DNA of 27,237 bases from DAOTZU01 sp034433995 (GCA_034433995.1 DAOTZU010000172.1:1-27237), one strand, 5' to 3'. Shown: positions 1 through 8,336, numbered from the stretch's first letter. Numbers and translations are program-made. Notes: a model not told the origin generated them from the sequence alone.

Positions 1-488
1 CCGGGCAGGCAGATGATAACCCGTCCCTCGTGGCGCAGCAACACCCCCGGCGCGGCGCCCACAGTGTTGGCCAAGGGTTCGGCGCCCTGGGGCAGCTGGG
101 CCATCTTGCGGCGCTCCGGCGTCAGCTCGGCCGAGGCGACGATCCCCTCCTGGGCCAGGGCCGCGTAGGTGGCCCGCACCTGCTCCAATGCCAGAGGATG
201 CAGCGCCAAAGGACGGCCCAAGGCCAGGGAGATCCCCTCCAAGGTGAGATCGTCCGTGGTGGGCCCAAGGCCGCCGGTGGTCAAGAGCATGTCGGCGCCA
301 CGCTCCAAAAAGCCCCGCACGCAGGTGGCGATGGTCTCCAGCTCGTCGCGCACCTGGCATACCCGGCGCACGGAGGCCCCCAGGCCGGTGAGTTTTTGGC
401 ACAGCCAGTGGCTGTTGGTATCCAGCACATCGCCTTGAAGGACTTCGTTGCCGATGACGAGGATCTCGGCGGTGATCTCGCGCTGCAT
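1..488 (-). CDS. cinA: CinA-type protein, molybdopterin-binding-like domain (partial, runs off left edge)
   Basis: The minus-strand frame from the ATG at 488 is open to the window edge, giving 162 residues without a stop. It begins MQREITAEILVIGNEVLQGD and carries TTGGLGPTTDD at about residues 89-99. Both are hallmarks of the MoaB/MogA-like (MoCF-binding) domain found at the N terminus of CinA proteins. CinA-family proteins are tied to competence and, in some members, to nicotinamide nucleotide (NMN) deamidation or ADP-ribose hydrolysis, activities that depend on a C-terminal part not visible here. The start overlaps the stop of the upstream eIF2B-like gene by one base (TGATG), so the two are probably translationally coupled. 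Without the C terminus it could be a stand-alone MoCF-domain protein instead of full CinA. The domain call is secure; the physiological role is not. Confidence 0.85.
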   Translation of the reverse strand, partial: MQREITAEILVIGNEVLQGDVLDTNSHWLCQKLTGLGASVRRVCQVRDELETIATCVRGFLERGADMLLTTGGLGPTTDDLTLEGISLALGRPLALHPLALEQVRATYAALAQEGIVASAELTPERRKMAQLPQGAEPLANTVGAAPGVLLRHEGRVIICLP

Positions 489-1420
489 CAGCCCACCCTC
501 TTGCCGCGCAACCCCGGATAGACCTGGAGCGGGGCCAGCCGCTCGCGCAATGAGGCCGGCTCCAGCGCGCCCTCTTCGGTGATGACGGCGCTGACCAGAT
601 CCAGCGGGGTGAGGTCGAAATAGATATTGCGCACGGTGATATTTTTATTCGAGACGGGCATGATCTCTTCAGGATCTCCGGCCCGCAGGCACGGATCGAG
701 GAGATAATCGCTGGGCAAGAACTTGGCCGTGGTGCAGACCACAAAGCGGGGCAGGCCCAAAGCCGCGGCGGCGCGGACCAGCTCGGCGCTGCCGATCTTG
801 TTCACCACCCCCGTCACGGAAAGGCTATCGGCCCCCAAGACCAGGGCCTGGGCCTCGGCGAGCCAGCCGAAAAGGGCCATATCCACCCCCAGGGTCACCT
901 CGATCCCGGCCCAGCCCAGTTCGCTGGCCAGGGTTTGGCCCTCCAACATGGGCCGCGCTTCGCTGCACAACACCCTGGCCTGCCGGCGCCCGCGGGCCCA
1001 CAGCGTGAGGGCGCGGAGCACCGTGGTGCTGCGGGAATAGGTCATGAGGGTGCCATAGGGGGCCAAGAGGGCTGCGGCGTGTTGGGCGGCGGCCTCCAGG
1101 GCGGCGGCGTTGCGCGCCCGGTGTTCCTGCAAGAAGGTGAGGGCGCACTGACGCATGGCCTCGGCGCTGGGCGCGGAGGCACAGGCCCACAGGAGATCAT
1201 TCACCAGGCGGAACAGGCCGGCCATGGCGGGCTGGGCGGCCACCAGGTCGCGGCCCAGTTGGGCCAACCAACGGCGATAGTTGTGCAGGTTATCTCCGGG
1301 GACGGCCTCACCGATGGTATCCAACAGCAACTCGGTGGCGCGCATCTCGATCTCGGCAGCGCCGGAACGGTTATCGCGCCGCAGTTGTTCGATCTCGGTC
1401 TGCCAACGGCTACGCGGCAT
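488..1420 (-). CDS. eIF2B alpha/beta/delta-like family protein (sugar-phosphate isomerase fold)
   Basis: About 310 residues, with an all-helical N-terminal half and a Rossmann-like C-terminal half. Family motifs visible in order are TYSRSTTVLRAL, SEARPMLEGQTLASEL, GADSLSVTGVVNKIGSAEL (the NKIG motif) and FDLTPLDLVSAVITEEG near the C terminus. This family includes eIF2B regulatory subunits, methylthioribose-1-phosphate isomerase (MtnA) and ribose-1,5-bisphosphate isomerase. In a bacterium an isomerase acting on a phosphorylated sugar is more likely than a translation role, but the substrate cannot be read from sequence. I chose the ATG at 1420 because AGGAG lies 5 nt upstream; an in-frame GTG at 1426 is possible and would add two residues. 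Its stop overlaps the next gene's start. A TTGCCA/TATAAT promoter lies about 30 bp upstream. Confidence 0.85.
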   Translation of the reverse strand: MPRSRWQTEIEQLRRDNRSGAAEIEMRATELLLDTIGEAVPGDNLHNYRRWLAQLGRDLVAAQPAMAGLFRLVNDLLWACASAPSAEAMRQCALTFLQEHRARNAAALEAAAQHAAALLAPYGTLMTYSRSTTVLRALTLWARGRRQARVLCSEARPMLEGQTLASELGWAGIEVTLGVDMALFGWLAEAQALVLGADSLSVTGVVNKIGSAELVRAAAALGLPRFVVCTTAKFLPSDYLLDPCLRAGDPEEIMPVSNKNITVRNIYFDLTPLDLVSAVITEEGALEPASLRERLAPLQVYPGLRGKRVG

Positions 1421-1449
1421 GGGCACTCCTACCTTTCTCCAATGGTGGC

Positions 1450-1478
1450 ATTATATCCCCAGAGGCCTCGTCTGGCAA
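1450..1478 (-). promoter_or_regulatory. sigma70-type promoter for the eIF2B-like/cinA operon
   Basis: Read on the minus strand: -35 TTGCCA (1478-1473), a 17-bp spacer, and -10 TATAAT (1455-1450), a perfect -10 hexamer. Predicted transcription start is near 1443, leaving a leader of only about 22 nt before the ATG at 1420. Spacing and hexamers are seen directly; activity is inferred. Confidence 0.75.
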
Positions 1479-1512
1479 TCTGGATGCAGGGGAGGGTGTC
1501 GAGAAAGGCCTC

Positions 1513-1651
1513 CGTCGGTTGGAAACCGACGTCTGGGGTGAAAAGCCCGCGTTGCGGGCTTGTTTGCTCTGATGGCGAGCAAGGCCCGAGGTATCAAAGG
1601 AAGCTCACCCAGAGCCGTTCACCATCTCGGACAGACTCTTCACCCTCGGGC
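1513..1651. repeat. cluster of short perfect hairpins between two divergent promoters
   Basis: Three back-to-back perfect stems: CGTCGGTT/AACCGACG (1513-1520 with 1524-1531), AAGCCCGC/GCGGGCTT (1543-1550 with 1554-1561) and TTGCTC/GAGCAA (1564-1569 with 1577-1582). A longer-range stem GCCCGAGG/CCTCGGGC pairs 1584-1591 with 1644-1651. The layout resembles dispersed multi-hairpin intergenic (REP-like) elements of high-GC bacteria. It lies outside the mature mRNA of both flanking genes if the two mapped promoters are right. The second hairpin could terminate transcription weakly in either direction. Whether the element is itself transcribed is unknown. The rest of the 360-bp gap holds only the two promoters. 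Confidence 0.55.
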
Positions 1652-1682
1652 AAGGCGTTGGGCCCCGCACAAAAAGGGCAAC

Positions 1683-1711
1683 TGGACAGTTTGCGCATCC
1701 ATGATTAGAAT
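1683..1711 (+). promoter_or_regulatory. sigma70-type promoter for the alpha-oxoamine synthase gene
   Basis: -35 TGGACA (1683-1688), a 17-bp spacer, and -10 TAGAAT (1706-1711), each one mismatch from consensus. Predicted start is near 1718. That leaves about 60 nt of leader to the ATG at 1781 and argues against the in-frame upstream start at 1727, which would lie almost at the transcript end. Confidence 0.7.
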
Positions 1712-1780
1712 GGGGCTAACGGCCGCATGCGAGATCATCCGCGGCCCCGCACTTATGGTTCATTATCGAGGAGGTTCCCC

Positions 1781-2956
1781 ATGGATCTGTTTGAAAAGTG
1801 CTACAGCTTTACCCGCGCCGCAGAGGCCAGGGCCTCGGGCTATTATCCTTATTTTATCCCCTTGGAGGATACGGAAGGCACCGAGGTGGTGGTGAACGGC
1901 AAACGCATGATCATGATCGGCTCCAACAACTATTTGGGGCTCACCACCCATCCCAAGGTGCGTCAAGCCGCCATAGACGCCATCAAGCGCTACGGCACAA
2001 GCTGCACCGGCTCGCGCTTTCTCAACGGCAACCTGGCCCTGCACAACAAGTTGGAGCAAGACCTGGCCGATTTTGTGGGCAAGGAGGCCGGCCTGGTGTT
2101 CAGCACCGGCATGCAGAGCAACCTGGGGGCCATCTCGGCGCTGGTGGGCCGGGGCGATGTGGTCATTACCGACCGGGAGGACCACGCCAGCATCATTGAT
2201 GGCTGCCGCCTCAGCTATGGCGAGATGAAGCGCTTCCGCCACAGCGATATGGAGCATCTGGAAAGCGTCTTGCAGAGCTGCGGCGACGCGGGCAAGCTGG
2301 TGGTGGTGGATGGCGTCTTTAGCATGGGCGGCGATATCGCCCCCTTGCCCGAGATCACCCGGCTATGCGCCAAATACGGCGCGCGGCTGATGGTGGATGA
2401 TGCCCACTCTCTGGGCGTCTTGGCCGGCGGCCGGGGCACGGCGGCCCACTTTGGCCTGACGGACAAGGTGGACCTCATCATGGGCACCTTTAGCAAATCC
2501 TTTGCCTCGTTGGGCGGGGTGATCATGGGCGATGCCCAGGTGATCGATTACATCCGCCACACCGCCCGCTCGCTGATCTTTAGCGCCAGCATGCCGCCCT
2601 CCAACGTGGCGGCGGTGGCGGCGGCGCTGGAGGTGATCAAGGAGGAGCCGGAGCGGGTTGAGCGGGTGCAGGCCATCGGGGCCAAGATGCGCCAGGGTTA
2701 CCGCGAACTGGGCTTTCAGATCGGCCCCAGCGAGACGCCCATCGTGCCCATCATCATCGGCGACGAGATGAAGACCTTTCTCTTTTGGAAGGCGCTGTTC
2801 GAGGCGGGGATCTATGTTAACCCGGTCGTGCCGCCGGCGGTGGCGCCCAATATGTCGCTCCTGCGCACCAGCTACATGGCCACCCACACCGACGCCCAGC
2901 TCGACCGGGTGCTGGAGACCTTTGAGAAGGTGGGCAAGCAGCTGGGCATCATCTAG
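1781..2956 (+). CDS. alpha-oxoamine synthase, serine palmitoyltransferase-like PLP enzyme
   Basis: 391 residues, normal length for the PLP fold-type I alpha-oxoamine synthases (SPT, KBL, BioF, HemA), which condense an amino acid with an acyl-CoA and release CO2. The PLP lysine is K239 in GTFSKSFASLGG. The cofactor-stacking histidine is H135 in DHASI, and VDDAH (residues 205-209) holds the pyridine-binding Asp. The C-terminal segment NPVVPPAVAPNMSLLRTS followed by MATHT resembles the Bacteroides serine palmitoyltransferase type rather than E. coli Kbl (based on remembered family sequences). The start at 1781 has GAGGAGG about 7 nt upstream; longer in-frame starts lack this. It is a single-gene transcription unit with its own promoter and terminator, and no neighbour identifies the acyl donor. 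An alternative is 2-amino-3-ketobutyrate CoA ligase or an orphan AONS-like enzyme. Confidence 0.88.
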   Translation: MDLFEKCYSFTRAAEARASGYYPYFIPLEDTEGTEVVVNGKRMIMIGSNNYLGLTTHPKVRQAAIDAIKRYGTSCTGSRFLNGNLALHNKLEQDLADFVGKEAGLVFSTGMQSNLGAISALVGRGDVVITDREDHASIIDGCRLSYGEMKRFRHSDMEHLESVLQSCGDAGKLVVVDGVFSMGGDIAPLPEITRLCAKYGARLMVDDAHSLGVLAGGRGTAAHFGLTDKVDLIMGTFSKSFASLGGVIMGDAQVIDYIRHTARSLIFSASMPPSNVAAVAAALEVIKEEPERVERVQAIGAKMRQGYRELGFQIGPSETPIVPIIIGDEMKTFLFWKALFEAGIYVNPVVPPAVAPNMSLLRTSYMATHTDAQLDRVLETFEKVGKQLGII

Positions 2957-2970
2957 GCGTAGAAGCCACA

Positions 2971-3007
2971 AGGGGCCAGACCACCCATGATGGCCTGGCC
3001 CCTTTTT
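2971..3007 (+). terminator. intrinsic terminator after the alpha-oxoamine synthase gene
   Basis: AGGGGCCAG (2971-2979) pairs with CTGGCCCCT (2995-3003), extended by CC/GG inside after a mismatch, and is followed by a run of five T on the plus strand. It starts 14 bp after the stop codon. On the minus strand the hairpin has no good T-run, so it probably serves only the plus-strand gene. Confidence 0.85.
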
Positions 3008-3015
3008 CGCATGGC

Positions 3016-4413
3016 CTAAACGCGCACCACCTCTATGCCGCTGAAACGGCAGAACGCCTCCATCGCCGCGGCAAGATCGCCGTGGATCAGGCTGGCGTGG
3101 TGCACAAAGCCCTCCTCCGCCAAGACGCGGTAGAGCCGCTCCAGGTCGGCCACGCGCACCCAGGCCCAGGAGCCGCGCAGCCGATCCTCCGAGGGGATGA
3201 TCTCGCCCGTGGTGATGAGCATCTTGAACTCCCCATCGTACTCCACCAAGCGGCACAGGGTAACCACCCCCGGCTTGAGCTGTAACTCGTTGGCCCCTTG
3301 GGCCAGCTCCGGGCCGACGATCTGGCTCCTCATGGCCTGCTCCCGCAGCATCACTGCTTTGGGATCGGCGGCCAGACAGGCCGGCGCGTTGCCACAATGC
3401 CAGGCCAAAAAGACGTTCTCCTGCTCCTGATGTTGGATGGTCCAATCAATAAAATGGGGCACGGTGGTCTTGTGGGTGGCCAGGTATTGCACCAGCATGG
3501 TCAGGGCGCCATAAACATCCGCCTCACATGAGGCCATGATGCCTTTGGCCGTCAGCCGGGCCAGGGTGGAACAGACACAGAGGCCATAATACTCTTGCGC
3601 ATCGGGCCAACAGGAGACCACCAGGGCGGCCAGCTCACGCTCCTTGGCGTAACTCTGCAAGGTCAGCTCCAACTTGGCCGCCTTGCGCAAAGCTTCGGGG
3701 TTGCAGGCGCTGCAATTGGCCTCCTTTTGTATCTCGGCCAAGGTGGCTAGCAAGCGGGCCTCGCCATCGGGCCAGGCCTGGGCCTTGGCGAAAACCTCCG
3801 GCAAGGAGATGGGCAACACCCGCTGGCGGAAACGCTGGATGAGGGCCGCCTCGTTGGTGACGCACGTCTCGAAGCGCTCCGGCCGGGCGCCCACCAGCCC
3901 CACCCGCGCGCCAAAGAATCCCTCCACGGCGGCGCAGGCCTGGGCGAAAACCCGCACGGTGCGGGCAAAGCGCTCCTCCTCCGGCCAGACGATGCCCATA
4001 AAGAGATAGGGAATCTTGCGGCGGTACAGGCCGGAGGTGATGGATAACGTGCCGCAGAAGGCATCGGAGCGCCGCATGCCCTCGGCGGTGAAGGGGCCCT
4101 CCTTGGTGCCAAAGACCAGCACGGGCACATCCAGCGCCTCGGCGATGGCCACGGCCGAGATCTCGTCGCCAAACGTCATGGCGCCGATGATGATCCCTTG
4201 CACCCCCTTTTGGGCAAAGAGATCCGTGGTGGCCTTGGCGCCGGTGTCGTCGCGCACCAGGCCGTTGTGGAGCAGCCCCACACTGGGCACCACCACCTCG
4301 ATCTCTTTGATGGCTTTCAGCGCCTCCAGCGACCGCCGGCGCATCTCCACGGCCCACTCTTCGTCAAAGGGATAGCGGTGGGCGGGCACAAAACCCAAAC
4401 GAACCTTGTCCAT
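3016..4413 (-). CDS. L-fucose/L-arabinose isomerase-family protein
   Basis: 465 residues. It belongs to the L-fucose isomerase-like family, metal-dependent cytosolic enzymes that interconvert aldoses and ketoses. E297 in the SCEADVYGAL motif, D323 in HFIDW and H339 in LAWHCGNAP match the usual Glu/Asp/His metal-ligand pattern; the motif context rather than an alignment supports this. The N-terminal half has the alternating beta/alpha pattern of the FucI N1/N2 domains. At 465 residues it is shorter than E. coli FucI (about 590), as is usual for the prokaryotic FucI-like subgroup. The ATG at 4413 is chosen because AAGGGG lies 5-6 nt upstream; the frame stays open to 4824 but that extension overlaps the Nudix gene. 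No other sugar-catabolic gene is adjacent, so the true substrate is unknown. No clear promoter was found in the 83-bp gap upstream. Confidence 0.85.
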   Translation of the reverse strand: MDKVRLGFVPAHRYPFDEEWAVEMRRRSLEALKAIKEIEVVVPSVGLLHNGLVRDDTGAKATTDLFAQKGVQGIIIGAMTFGDEISAVAIAEALDVPVLVFGTKEGPFTAEGMRRSDAFCGTLSITSGLYRRKIPYLFMGIVWPEEERFARTVRVFAQACAAVEGFFGARVGLVGARPERFETCVTNEAALIQRFRQRVLPISLPEVFAKAQAWPDGEARLLATLAEIQKEANCSACNPEALRKAAKLELTLQSYAKERELAALVVSCWPDAQEYYGLCVCSTLARLTAKGIMASCEADVYGALTMLVQYLATHKTTVPHFIDWTIQHQEQENVFLAWHCGNAPACLAADPKAVMLREQAMRSQIVGPELAQGANELQLKPGVVTLCRLVEYDGEFKMLITTGEIIPSEDRLRGSWAWVRVADLERLYRVLAEEGFVHHASLIHGDLAAAMEAFCRFSGIEVVRV

Positions 4414-4496
4414 GATGACCCCTTTCTTTAGCTTGCAGCGTTCAGCCGTCAGGTGAGCTTTAGAGTACCAGTCTCTTGGCCTCTGCGTCCCGGTGA

Positions 4497-5258
4497 TTAT
4501 GGTCCGGCGCCGAACTCTGCCATGGTCCGGCCGGCCTGGAGCGCCACCTGCAGCGAGCGGGCCGTCCAGATGGGGCGCAGCACCGCCTGGGACGGCAGCG
4601 GTGCCTGCGTCCACAGCTCGCAATGTGGCCAAGCGCGCAGGGCCTCGGCGGGCCTTTCCTCCGCCCCGAAAAAGGCCGGCACGAGCGGGCCCGGGATGCG
4701 CACCAGGCCGAACAGATCGGCAGGGCGGGGCGCCGCCGCCACGCGGGCCAAGAAGGTGACGATGACCAAGATCTCGCGCCCCGGCAGCTCCTGGCGACGA
4801 AAGCGGTTCCGGCCGATGGTGCACAGGGCGGGCGCCGGGTGCTCCCCTTGGCCCAAAGAGAGGCTGGCCGCCAAGGCCTCCTCATAAACCAGATGGGTGC
4901 TTGCGGCCGAGACCACCTGGAGCGCCTGGCCGATCTCCTCCCGCGCCTCGCGCTGCAGACAGGCCAGGAGCCCCTCACCCGGCCTCAGGGAGCCGCCGAT
5001 GGCGCCAACCCCCACCGTCACGCCGCCATCGGGTCGCTTCTGCCAGTGTTTGGGCTTGGCCAGCTCAAAGTAATATGCCCCTTCGGCATCTTGCACCAGG
5101 GCGGAAGCGCCGGTGATGCTCCACGAGGCCTCGCCGCACAACAGGGTGATGCGCTGCGCCAACGCAGGGTAGGCCACAAAAAGCGTCTCTGTCTCGGCCC
5201 CATCCCTTTGACCCCGACAAGTCTCATCACCAGACACGGTTTCCCCAGGGATGCTCAC
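4497..5258 (-). CDS. Nudix hydrolase
   Basis: 253 residues. A complete Nudix box GX5EX7REUXEEXGU spans residues 89-111 (G89, E95, R103, E104, E107, E108, G110), so Mg-dependent hydrolysis of a nucleoside diphosphate linked to another group is expected. The rest matches no specific subfamily I can name, so the substrate is unknown. The C-terminal third, about residues 165-253, lies outside the core Nudix fold. Start is a GTG at 5258 overlapping the queA stop by 4 nt (GTGA), so translation is probably coupled to queA. It appears to be the last gene of the proS-DUF2905-queA-nudix string. Confidence 0.85.
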   Translation of the reverse strand: MSIPGETVSGDETCRGQRDGAETETLFVAYPALAQRITLLCGEASWSITGASALVQDAEGAYYFELAKPKHWQKRPDGGVTVGVGAIGGSLRPGEGLLACLQREAREEIGQALQVVSAASTHLVYEEALAASLSLGQGEHPAPALCTIGRNRFRRQELPGREILVIVTFLARVAAAPRPADLFGLVRIPGPLVPAFFGAEERPAEALRAWPHCELWTQAPLPSQAVLRPIWTARSLQVALQAGRTMAEFGAGP

Positions 5259-6280
5259 AGGATCAGCATGCTATCGCCCAAGCTGTAAAAGCGGTAACGC
5301 AGGCGCACCGCCTCGGCGTAGGCCGCCTTGATCTGCTCCAAGCTGGCAAAGGCTGCCACCAACATCAGCAGGGTGGAGCGGGGCAGATGAAAGTTGGTGA
5401 TCAGCGCATCCACCACGCGAAAGCGGTAGCCCGGATAGATAAACAAGTTGGTGGGGCCATCCCAAGGGCGGACGCCCCCCTCCGCGCCCTGGGCTGCCGT
5501 CTCCAGCACCCGCACGGCGGTGGTGCCCACAGCGATCACCCGGCGACCCTCGGCCTTGGCGCGGTTGATCTGCTCCGCCGTCTCGGCGGTCAAGCGACAA
5601 TACTCGGTGTGGATGGAGTGTTCCTCCACCACCGCCTCGCTCACCGGGCGAAAGGTGTCCAGGCCGATGTGCAAAAGGACCGTGGTCCATTCCACGCCCA
5701 AGCGGGCCAGGCGCTCCAGGAGCTCCGGCGTAAAATGGAGCCCCGCCGTGGGCGCGGCCACGGAGCCGGGCACCCGGGCATAGACCGTCTGGTAGCGCTC
5801 CGGATCGGCCAAGGGTTCATGGATGTAGGGCGGCAGGGGCACGATCCCCAGCCTGGGCAGGATGTCGTCCAAGGGGGCATCGAAGGCGATGAGCCTGCCG
5901 CCGGCGGGGGTGATGGCCTCCACTATCCCTTGGGGCGCGCCGGGGCCGCCCTCCAGGGCCAATCGCTGCCCCACCGCCACCCGCCGCCCCTTCACCAGCG
6001 CCTCCCAACGCCGAGGATCGCGCCGGGCCAAGAGCAACAGCTCCACCTTGCCGCCGGAGGGGATTTTGTGGGCGAACAGCCGGGCCGGGATCACCCGGGT
6101 CTCGTTGGCCACCAAAAGGTCGCCGGCGCGGAGATACTCGGGCAGATCGCGAAAATGGCGATGCTCGAGTCTGCCGTCGGCGCGATGCAGCACCAACATC
6201 CGCGAGGCATCCCGCGGTTCTAGGGGCTGCTGGGCGATGAGTTCCGGCGGCAGATCATAGTCGAACGCCTCGGTGAGCAC
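5255..6280 (-). CDS. queA: S-adenosylmethionine:tRNA ribosyltransferase-isomerase
   Basis: 341 residues, full length. QueA transfers and isomerises the ribosyl group of SAM onto preQ1 at tRNA position 34, making epoxyqueuosine. Diagnostic segments: FDYDLPPELIAQQPLEPRDA at the N terminus, VAAPTAGLHFT at mid-length, GTTAVRVLETAA, and TNFHLPRSTLLMLVAAF near the C terminus. The start is a GTG at 6280 with GGGAG about 8 nt upstream. It sits between the DUF2905 gene (25 bp upstream) and the Nudix gene (4-nt overlap). The partner enzyme Tgt is encoded about 5.5 kb away on the same strand rather than adjacent, as is common elsewhere. Confidence 0.97.
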   Translation of the reverse strand: MLTEAFDYDLPPELIAQQPLEPRDASRMLVLHRADGRLEHRHFRDLPEYLRAGDLLVANETRVIPARLFAHKIPSGGKVELLLLARRDPRRWEALVKGRRVAVGQRLALEGGPGAPQGIVEAITPAGGRLIAFDAPLDDILPRLGIVPLPPYIHEPLADPERYQTVYARVPGSVAAPTAGLHFTPELLERLARLGVEWTTVLLHIGLDTFRPVSEAVVEEHSIHTEYCRLTAETAEQINRAKAEGRRVIAVGTTAVRVLETAAQGAEGGVRPWDGPTNLFIYPGYRFRVVDALITNFHLPRSTLLMLVAAFASLEQIKAAYAEAVRLRYRFYSLGDSMLIL

Positions 6281-6305
6281 AGAAAAGCTCCCTGCCCCAC
6301 GGGGG

Positions 6306-6539
6306 CTATTTGCGCCACAGGCGCAAGATGAGGTTCAACAACACGGTGAGCAACAAGCTGAGCACCAGGGAGGTGACCAGGGGGAAGGAGCAGGACCAGT
6401 TCCCCCGCTGGATGTGGATATCCCCCGGAAGCCTCCCCAACCAGGGTATTTTGCTGCTCAGAAGCAGCAACAGCCCCAAAAGGCAGAGGAACCCGCCCAG
6501 GATCAACAACATCCGGCCCAAATCTGCGCCGCCCGGCAT
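6306..6539 (-). CDS. DUF2905 family small membrane protein
   Basis: 77 residues with two predicted membrane helices (about 9-27 and 53-73) separated by the loop KIPWLGRLPGDIHIQRG, which is the DUF2905 signature (short hydrophobic protein, PWLGRLPGD-I-I-RG). Function is unknown. It lies 20 bp after proS and 25 bp before queA on the same strand, so it is probably cotranscribed with them. Confidence 0.88.
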   Translation of the reverse strand: MPGGADLGRMLLILGGFLCLLGLLLLLSSKIPWLGRLPGDIHIQRGNWSCSFPLVTSLVLSLLLTVLLNLILRLWRK

Positions 6540-6559
6540 GGCGCGACCCTCCCTATCCT

Positions 6560-8302
6560 CTACGCCGCCTCCCGCCGCCCGCGGAGGGGGCCCGGCGCGC
6601 TCTGCAAAGTGTGGGCGATGGCCGCCTGCACCTCGGCCTCGGGCACCAGTTGGCGCTCATCCGACCAACGGGGCTTGAGCTCCACGCTGTGGCTCTCCAC
6701 GGTGCGCTTGCTCACCGTGAGGCGCACGGGCAGGCCGATGAGATCGGCGTCGTTGAACTTGACGCCGGCGCTCTCTTCGCGGTCATCGTAGAGCACCTCA
6801 TAGCCCCCCGCAAGCAAGCGGCGATAGAGTTCCTCGGCGGCGGCCACCACGGCGGGGTTGTTGGTGCCCAAAGAGACGATGTGCACCTGGGCAGGCGCCA
6901 CCGTCACCGGCCAGATGATCCCCTTGTCGTCGTGATGCTGTTCGATGATGCAGGAAAGGAGCCGCCCCGTGCCGATGCCGTAACAGCCCATCACCAGGGG
7001 CTTGGCCACGCCGTCGCGGTCCAAGAAGGTGGCCCCCACCGCCTGGCTATATTTGGTGCCCAATTTAAAGACATGGCCTGCCTCGATGCCCCGCGCGCTC
7101 ACCAGGGACGTGCTGCACCGGGGACAGCGGTCACCGGCCCGGGCCAAGGCGATATCGGCCAGCTGTTCCACCTGAAAATCTCGCGGATAGTTGACGTTCT
7201 TCAGGTGATAGCCCGGCTCGTTGGCCCCGGCGACGAAATTGTTGCCGCTGGTCAAGGAATCATCGCCGATGACGCGGATCCCCTGCAGCCCCACCGGTGA
7301 GGCGTAACCGGCCACCAAGCCGGCAGCCTTGAGCTCCTCCTCTGTGGAAGGATGCAGCTCCACCCCGCCCAAACGGTTGGAGAGCTTGGTGACGTTCACA
7401 TCCAGATCGCCCCGGATGAGGGCAAAGATCACCTCGCCTTTGGGCGTGCTGTAAAACACGGCCTTGAGGGTTTGGCGCGTCTCCACGCCCAGCAAGCGGG
7501 CCACATCCTCGATGGTGGTGGTGCCAGGGGTGGGCACCTTCTCCAGGGGCTGGGGCGCGCCGCGCACACCCTCGCCCTTGGCCAGTTCCGCCCGCTCGGC
7601 GTTGGCGGCGTAATGGCATTGGGGACACAAGATCAGCGTGTCTTCGCCGCCCTCGCTGAGCACCATGAACTCGTGGGATGCCGAACCGCCCATGATCCCC
7701 GAGTCGGCCTCCACGGGGATGGTCTCCACCCCGCACCGCTCAAAGATGTTCAGGTACGCCTGATACATCCGGGGATAGTAGGCGTCCAGGCTGGCGTAAT
7801 CGGCATGGAAGCTGTAGGCGTCTTTCATGGTGAACTCGCGCACGCGGATCAACCCGCCACGGGAGCGGGGCTCATCGCGGAACTTGGTCTGAATCTGGTA
7901 GACCATGAGGGGCAATTGCCGGTAAGAGTTGATCTCCTGGCGGGCCAGCTCCGTCACCACCTCTTCGTGGGTCATCCCCAAGACCATCTCATGGCCGCCG
8001 CGATCCTTGAAGCGCAACAAGGCCGGGCCGGGGGCGGGGGCATCGTAGCGGCCGGTGGCGCGCCACAGCTCGGCCGGGTGCACCACGGGCATGAGAAGCT
8101 CCTGGCCATCGATGGCGTTCATCTCCTCGCGGATGATCTGTTCGATCTTGCGCAAAGCGCGCCAGCCCAAGGGCAGATAGCTATAAATCCCCGCGGCTAT
8201 TTGACGGGCCAGGCCGGCCCGCAGGATCAATTGATGGCTGATCAGCTCGGCCTCAGCGGGCGTCTCACGGAGTGTGCGCCCGAACAGGGTAGAAAGACGC
8301 AT
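6560..8302 (-). CDS. proS: prolyl-tRNA synthetase, bacterial type with editing insertion
   Basis: 580 residues, the usual length of bacterial-type ProRS, which charges tRNA-Pro. The class II core is visible: motif 1 region (IREEMNAIDGQELLMPVVHP), motif 2 (TKFRDEPRSRGGLIRVREF), and motif 3 (VMGCYGIGTGRLLSCIIEQ). A YbaK-like INS editing domain, which clears mischarged Ala-tRNA, is inserted between motifs 2 and 3 at roughly residues 225-390. The C-terminal anticodon-binding domain begins around VAPAQVHIVSLG. The ATG at 8302 has GGGAGG about 7 nt upstream. It is the first gene of a minus-strand group continuing to queA and the Nudix gene. Confidence 0.97.
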   Translation of the reverse strand: MRLSTLFGRTLRETPAEAELISHQLILRAGLARQIAAGIYSYLPLGWRALRKIEQIIREEMNAIDGQELLMPVVHPAELWRATGRYDAPAPGPALLRFKDRGGHEMVLGMTHEEVVTELARQEINSYRQLPLMVYQIQTKFRDEPRSRGGLIRVREFTMKDAYSFHADYASLDAYYPRMYQAYLNIFERCGVETIPVEADSGIMGGSASHEFMVLSEGGEDTLILCPQCHYAANAERAELAKGEGVRGAPQPLEKVPTPGTTTIEDVARLLGVETRQTLKAVFYSTPKGEVIFALIRGDLDVNVTKLSNRLGGVELHPSTEEELKAAGLVAGYASPVGLQGIRVIGDDSLTSGNNFVAGANEPGYHLKNVNYPRDFQVEQLADIALARAGDRCPRCSTSLVSARGIEAGHVFKLGTKYSQAVGATFLDRDGVAKPLVMGCYGIGTGRLLSCIIEQHHDDKGIIWPVTVAPAQVHIVSLGTNNPAVVAAAEELYRRLLAGGYEVLYDDREESAGVKFNDADLIGLPVRLTVSKRTVESHSVELKPRWSDERQLVPEAEVQAAIAHTLQSAPGPLRGRREAA

Positions 8303-8336
8303 GGGGCTGCCTCCCTCTAGAGAATCGCGCTTTCAA

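Noticed and set aside
3016..4824. 602-residue version of the L-fucose isomerase-like protein
   Set aside because: The extra N-terminal part overlaps the Nudix gene in another frame and is not isomerase-like; the ATG at 4413 has a good ribosome site.
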